A stretch of DNA of 64,000 bases from positions 1,178,001-1,242,000 of the forward strand of contig NZ_JACXST010000001.1 of assembly GCF_014850975.1 (NCBI RefSeq), written 5' to 3'. Source of the stretch: Methylomonas fluvii. GTDB taxonomy: Bacteria; Pseudomonadota; Gammaproteobacteria; Methylococcales; Methylomonadaceae. A program made the position numbers and the translations under genes. Positions 62,007 through 64,000 of this stretch are shown here, piece after piece. The notes beneath the pieces are model-generated. The model saw only the letters and a list, made by a program, of their open reading frames with translations. It was not told the origin of the DNA and did not search any database. How positions within the stretch are numbered: position 1 is the first letter of the stretch; every line of letters begins with the position of its first letter.

Positions 62007-62951
62007 ATGAAAACCCTCTATCCGGACATTTCGCCGTTCCATACCTTTTTTCTGGAAACCGATAGCGAGCATCGCGTCTATGTCGAGCGATCCGGCAATC
62101 CGGCCGGTATTCCGGTGATTTTTTTGCATGGCGGACCATGCTCAGGCACCAAACCGGATCATCGGCGGTTTTTCGATCCCGAGTGCTACAACATTATCCT
62201 GATGGATCAGCGCGGTTGCGGATTATCCGAGCCGTTTGGCGAATTGCAAGGTAATACCACTCAGGATTTGCTGGCCGATATGGAGCGTATCCGCACGCAA
62301 TTACGGATTGAAAAATGGTTGCTATTCGGCGGTTCCTGGGGCGGCACGTTGGCTTTGCTTTATGCTCAGCAGCATCCGGCTCAGGTGTTGGCCATGATTT
62401 TGCGCGGTGTGTTTCTAGCGAGGCAGGCCGATATGGCGTGGTTTCTGGGTGATGGCGTCAATAAAATCTACCCCGAGCGTTGGCAGATCTTGTTGGATAA
62501 CTTGCCCAATTTGCCGGACGCCAATGTCTTGGAGCGATTGGTGGAGGCTGTTTTTGGTGCCGATCAGGAAGCCGCTAAGCACGCTGCTCAGCAATGGCAG
62601 GCCTGGAGCGGACAAGTGGCGCTGGGCAATGACTATTTGGAAAGTATGGAATCGGTTAGCGAGCAGATGCTGCGCCAGGTAAAAATGGAATTGTCTTATG
62701 CGATACACGACTATTTCATCCGCGAAAATCAAATCCTGGAAAACTGTGCCGATTTACATTCGATACCGACGATCATCATTCACGGCCGAAACGATTTGAC
62801 TTGTCCTGTGGAGGCCGGCTGGCGCCTGCATCAAGCGTTGCCGCAATCGCGTTACGTCGTGCTGCCGAATGCCGGCCACATTGCGCGAGGCGATGAGATG
62901 ATCGATGCGTTGGTGTCCGCGACGGATGAAATGGCCAAGCTTTTAGCGTAG
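62007..62951 (+). CDS. pip: Proline iminopeptidase
   Basis: An alpha/beta-hydrolase of the S33 family that removes N-terminal proline from peptides. The 314 residues match the family. Landmarks are the oxyanion segment FLHGGPCSGTKPDHRRFFDP (with C where relatives usually have G), MDQRGCGLSEP, the nucleophile elbow GGSWGGTLALLYAQ, the conserved DYF in the cap, and the late catalytic Asp in IHGRNDLTCP and His in NAGHIARG. It starts 14 bases after the preceding terminator. Confidence 0.93.
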   Translation: MKTLYPDISPFHTFFLETDSEHRVYVERSGNPAGIPVIFLHGGPCSGTKPDHRRFFDPECYNIILMDQRGCGLSEPFGELQGNTTQDLLADMERIRTQLRIEKWLLFGGSWGGTLALLYAQQHPAQVLAMILRGVFLARQADMAWFLGDGVNKIYPERWQILLDNLPNLPDANVLERLVEAVFGADQEAAKHAAQQWQAWSGQVALGNDYLESMESVSEQMLRQVKMELSYAIHDYFIRENQILENCADLHSIPTIIIHGRNDLTCPVEAGWRLHQALPQSRYVVLPNAGHIARGDEMIDALVSATDEMAKLLA

Positions 62952-62962
62952 ACAAGGGCATT

Positions 62963-63544
62963 ATGAGCAATAAAAAACGACTGGTCATCGGTATGACCGG
63001 CGCCACCGGGGCCATTTATGGCGTCAGGATGCTGCAAATACTGCGGGAACGAGACGATTGGGAAACGCATCTGGTGGTATCGTCCGCCGGCTTGGTTAAC
63101 CTGAAATACGAGCTGGATATGGATCGGGCTGCTTTGTATGCATTGGCGGATGTCACGCACGGCATAAACGATATTGCGTCCTGTATTGCCAGCGGTTCTT
63201 TCAAGACCGAGGGTGTGGTGATTGCGCCGTGTTCGATGAAAACCCTGGCTGCAGTGGCGCACGGGTTTGGTGATAACTTGATTTCCCGGGCGGCGGACGT
63301 GGCATTGAAAGAGCGCCGCAAAACAGTGCTGGTGCCCCGCGAGACACCGTTAAATTTGGCGCATATCCGCAATATGGCCAGCGTCACGGAAATGGGCGGG
63401 ATTATCTATCCGCCGATGCCGGCTTTTTACAACAAGACCGATTCCGTGCGGGCAATGGTTGATGAGGGTGTGGGGCGAATCCTGGATATGTTCGGGGTGG
63501 ACGCGACGGGGCTATTCAAGCCTTGGACGGGTTTGGACGGTTAA
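62963..63544 (+). CDS. ubiX: Flavin prenyltransferase UbiX
   Basis: Makes the prenylated FMN cofactor used by UbiD decarboxylase in ubiquinone synthesis. The 193-residue protein begins with the flavin-binding IGMTGATGAIYGVRML and continues with SGSFKTEGVVIAPCSMKTLA, split here as ASGSFKTEGVV and APCSMKTLAAVAHG. The prenyl-phosphate site ERRKTVLVPRETPLNLAHI and YPPMPAFYNKTDSV follow. It lies 11 bases after pip. Confidence 0.95.
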   Translation: MSNKKRLVIGMTGATGAIYGVRMLQILRERDDWETHLVVSSAGLVNLKYELDMDRAALYALADVTHGINDIASCIASGSFKTEGVVIAPCSMKTLAAVAHGFGDNLISRAADVALKERRKTVLVPRETPLNLAHIRNMASVTEMGGIIYPPMPAFYNKTDSVRAMVDEGVGRILDMFGVDATGLFKPWTGLDG

Positions 63545-63766
63545 GTTTTTGTCAGTCCGGACTGAATGCAAGGTTTTTACTGGGTAAATAGTCGCTCTTC
63601 AATTGACAGGGTGCCTTATTCTGATTTAGAGTTGCCGCACTCGCGAAAACTGCCCATCGACAAAGGCTTGCGGCGCTCTCGACTTAAAGGCCTGAAAACG
63701 GTGTTTTGGTTGGGGGGTGGGTCTTAAAAACAATAACTGTAACTATAACAATCGGAGCACATTAGT
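63545..63766. other. Upstream region of the second hps gene
   Basis: A gap of 222 bases. A TTGACA (63603-63608) is followed by a poor -10 candidate (TTTAGA, 63625-63630), so a promoter is possible but weak. The last bases before the ATG, TCGGAGCACAT (63752-63762), are the same as before the first hps copy (2266-2276). The rest of the two leaders is not alike. Confidence 0.35.
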
Positions 63767-64000
63767 ATGGCAAGACCATTAATTCAAATGGCGTTGGATT
63801 CACTGGATTTCAACCAAACCGTTGCATTGGCTGATCAAGTAGCGCCTTATGTTGATATTTTTGAAATTGGTACACCTTGCATCAAGTACAACGGTATCAA
63901 CCTGGTTAAAGAACTGAGACAACGTTACCCAGACAAATTGTTGTTGGTTGACCTGAAAACCATGGACGCAGGCGAATACGAAGCCGGTGCTTTCTATGCT
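63767..64000 (+). CDS. hxlA: 3-hexulose-6-phosphate synthase (copy 2), N-terminal part
   Basis: The first 78 codons of a second hexulose-phosphate synthase gene, cut by the right edge of the window. The protein is identical to copy 1 over the whole visible part, including the DLKTMD motif at 62-67. The DNA differs at only 11 positions, all synonymous and all between gene positions 60 and 147; the first 59 and last 87 visible bases are identical. CGGAG lies 9 bases upstream of ATG 63767. The continuation, and whether an hxlB follows, lie outside the window. Confidence 0.95.
   Translation, partial: MARPLIQMALDSLDFNQTVALADQVAPYVDIFEIGTPCIKYNGINLVKELRQRYPDKLLLVDLKTMDAGEYEAGAFYA

Noticed and set aside
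1-64000. Prophage or insertion sequence
   Set aside because: No transposase, integrase or phage structural gene is recognisable on either strand.

Overview
The window looks like chromosome of a gammaproteobacterial (type I) methanotroph, most likely Methylomonas or a close relative. The reasons are a complete ribulose monophosphate (RuMP) gene block, a second copy of the hexulose-phosphate synthase gene at the right edge, a full pqqABCDE set (the cofactor of methanol dehydrogenase), and a polar-type flagellar/chemotaxis operon in the order known from Pseudomonas and Vibrio. The genus is inferred; no marker RNA gene is present. I see no rRNA, tRNA, CRISPR array, prophage or complete insertion sequence.

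Layout. (1) 1-1845: 3' end of cmoB, a secreted ComEA-like protein, and on the minus strand an MIF-type tautomerase and thpR. (2) 2279-8890: RuMP block hxlA(hps)-hxlB(hpi)-tkt-[unknown TGVxKYL-repeat membrane protein]-tal-fba, with hairpins between most genes. This module fixes formaldehyde onto ribulose 5-phosphate, isomerises the product to fructose 6-phosphate, and regenerates the acceptor. (3) 9174-28496: flagellar export/switch genes fliLMNOPQR-flhBA-flhF-flhG-fliA, then cheY-cheZ-cheA-cheB-motC-motD-parC-parP-cheW-small ORF-DUF2802. The motC-type stator gene is interrupted by a one-base frameshift in a G run. (4) 28508-35044: LPS core/O-antigen genes on the minus strand (two GT2, a ligase/polymerase-like protein, GT25, GT9 heptosyltransferase), with divergent msbA. 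(5) 35090-38900: pqqA-B-C-[Uma2 nuclease-like gene]-D-E on the minus strand, with a hairpin between pqqA and pqqB. (6) 39055-45779: TSUP permease, cca, DUF486, rlmJ, an unknown three-helix membrane protein, tldD and pmbA.

(7) 45780-58556 is accessory in character: a cis-CaaD-like tautomerase with a divergent LysR gene, a GST-like protein, an HxlR regulator, a short-chain dehydrogenase gene with a large internal deletion, a hotdog thioesterase, and a TetR-RND efflux (MFP, pump, outer-membrane factor)-ABC exporter cluster. Two families of small non-coding repeat elements lie here. (8) 58608-63544: pyrD and thiO on the minus strand, then an outer-membrane barrel protein with its own strong promoter and terminator, a proline iminopeptidase and ubiX. 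(9) 63767-64000: the start of a second hps gene whose protein is identical to the first over all 78 visible codons.

The least explained items are the TGVxKYL-repeat protein inside the RuMP block, the mosaic divergence of the two hps copies, the Uma2-family gene inside the pqq operon, the tripled motif in the CheA linker, the motC frameshift, and the small inverted-repeat elements in region 7.
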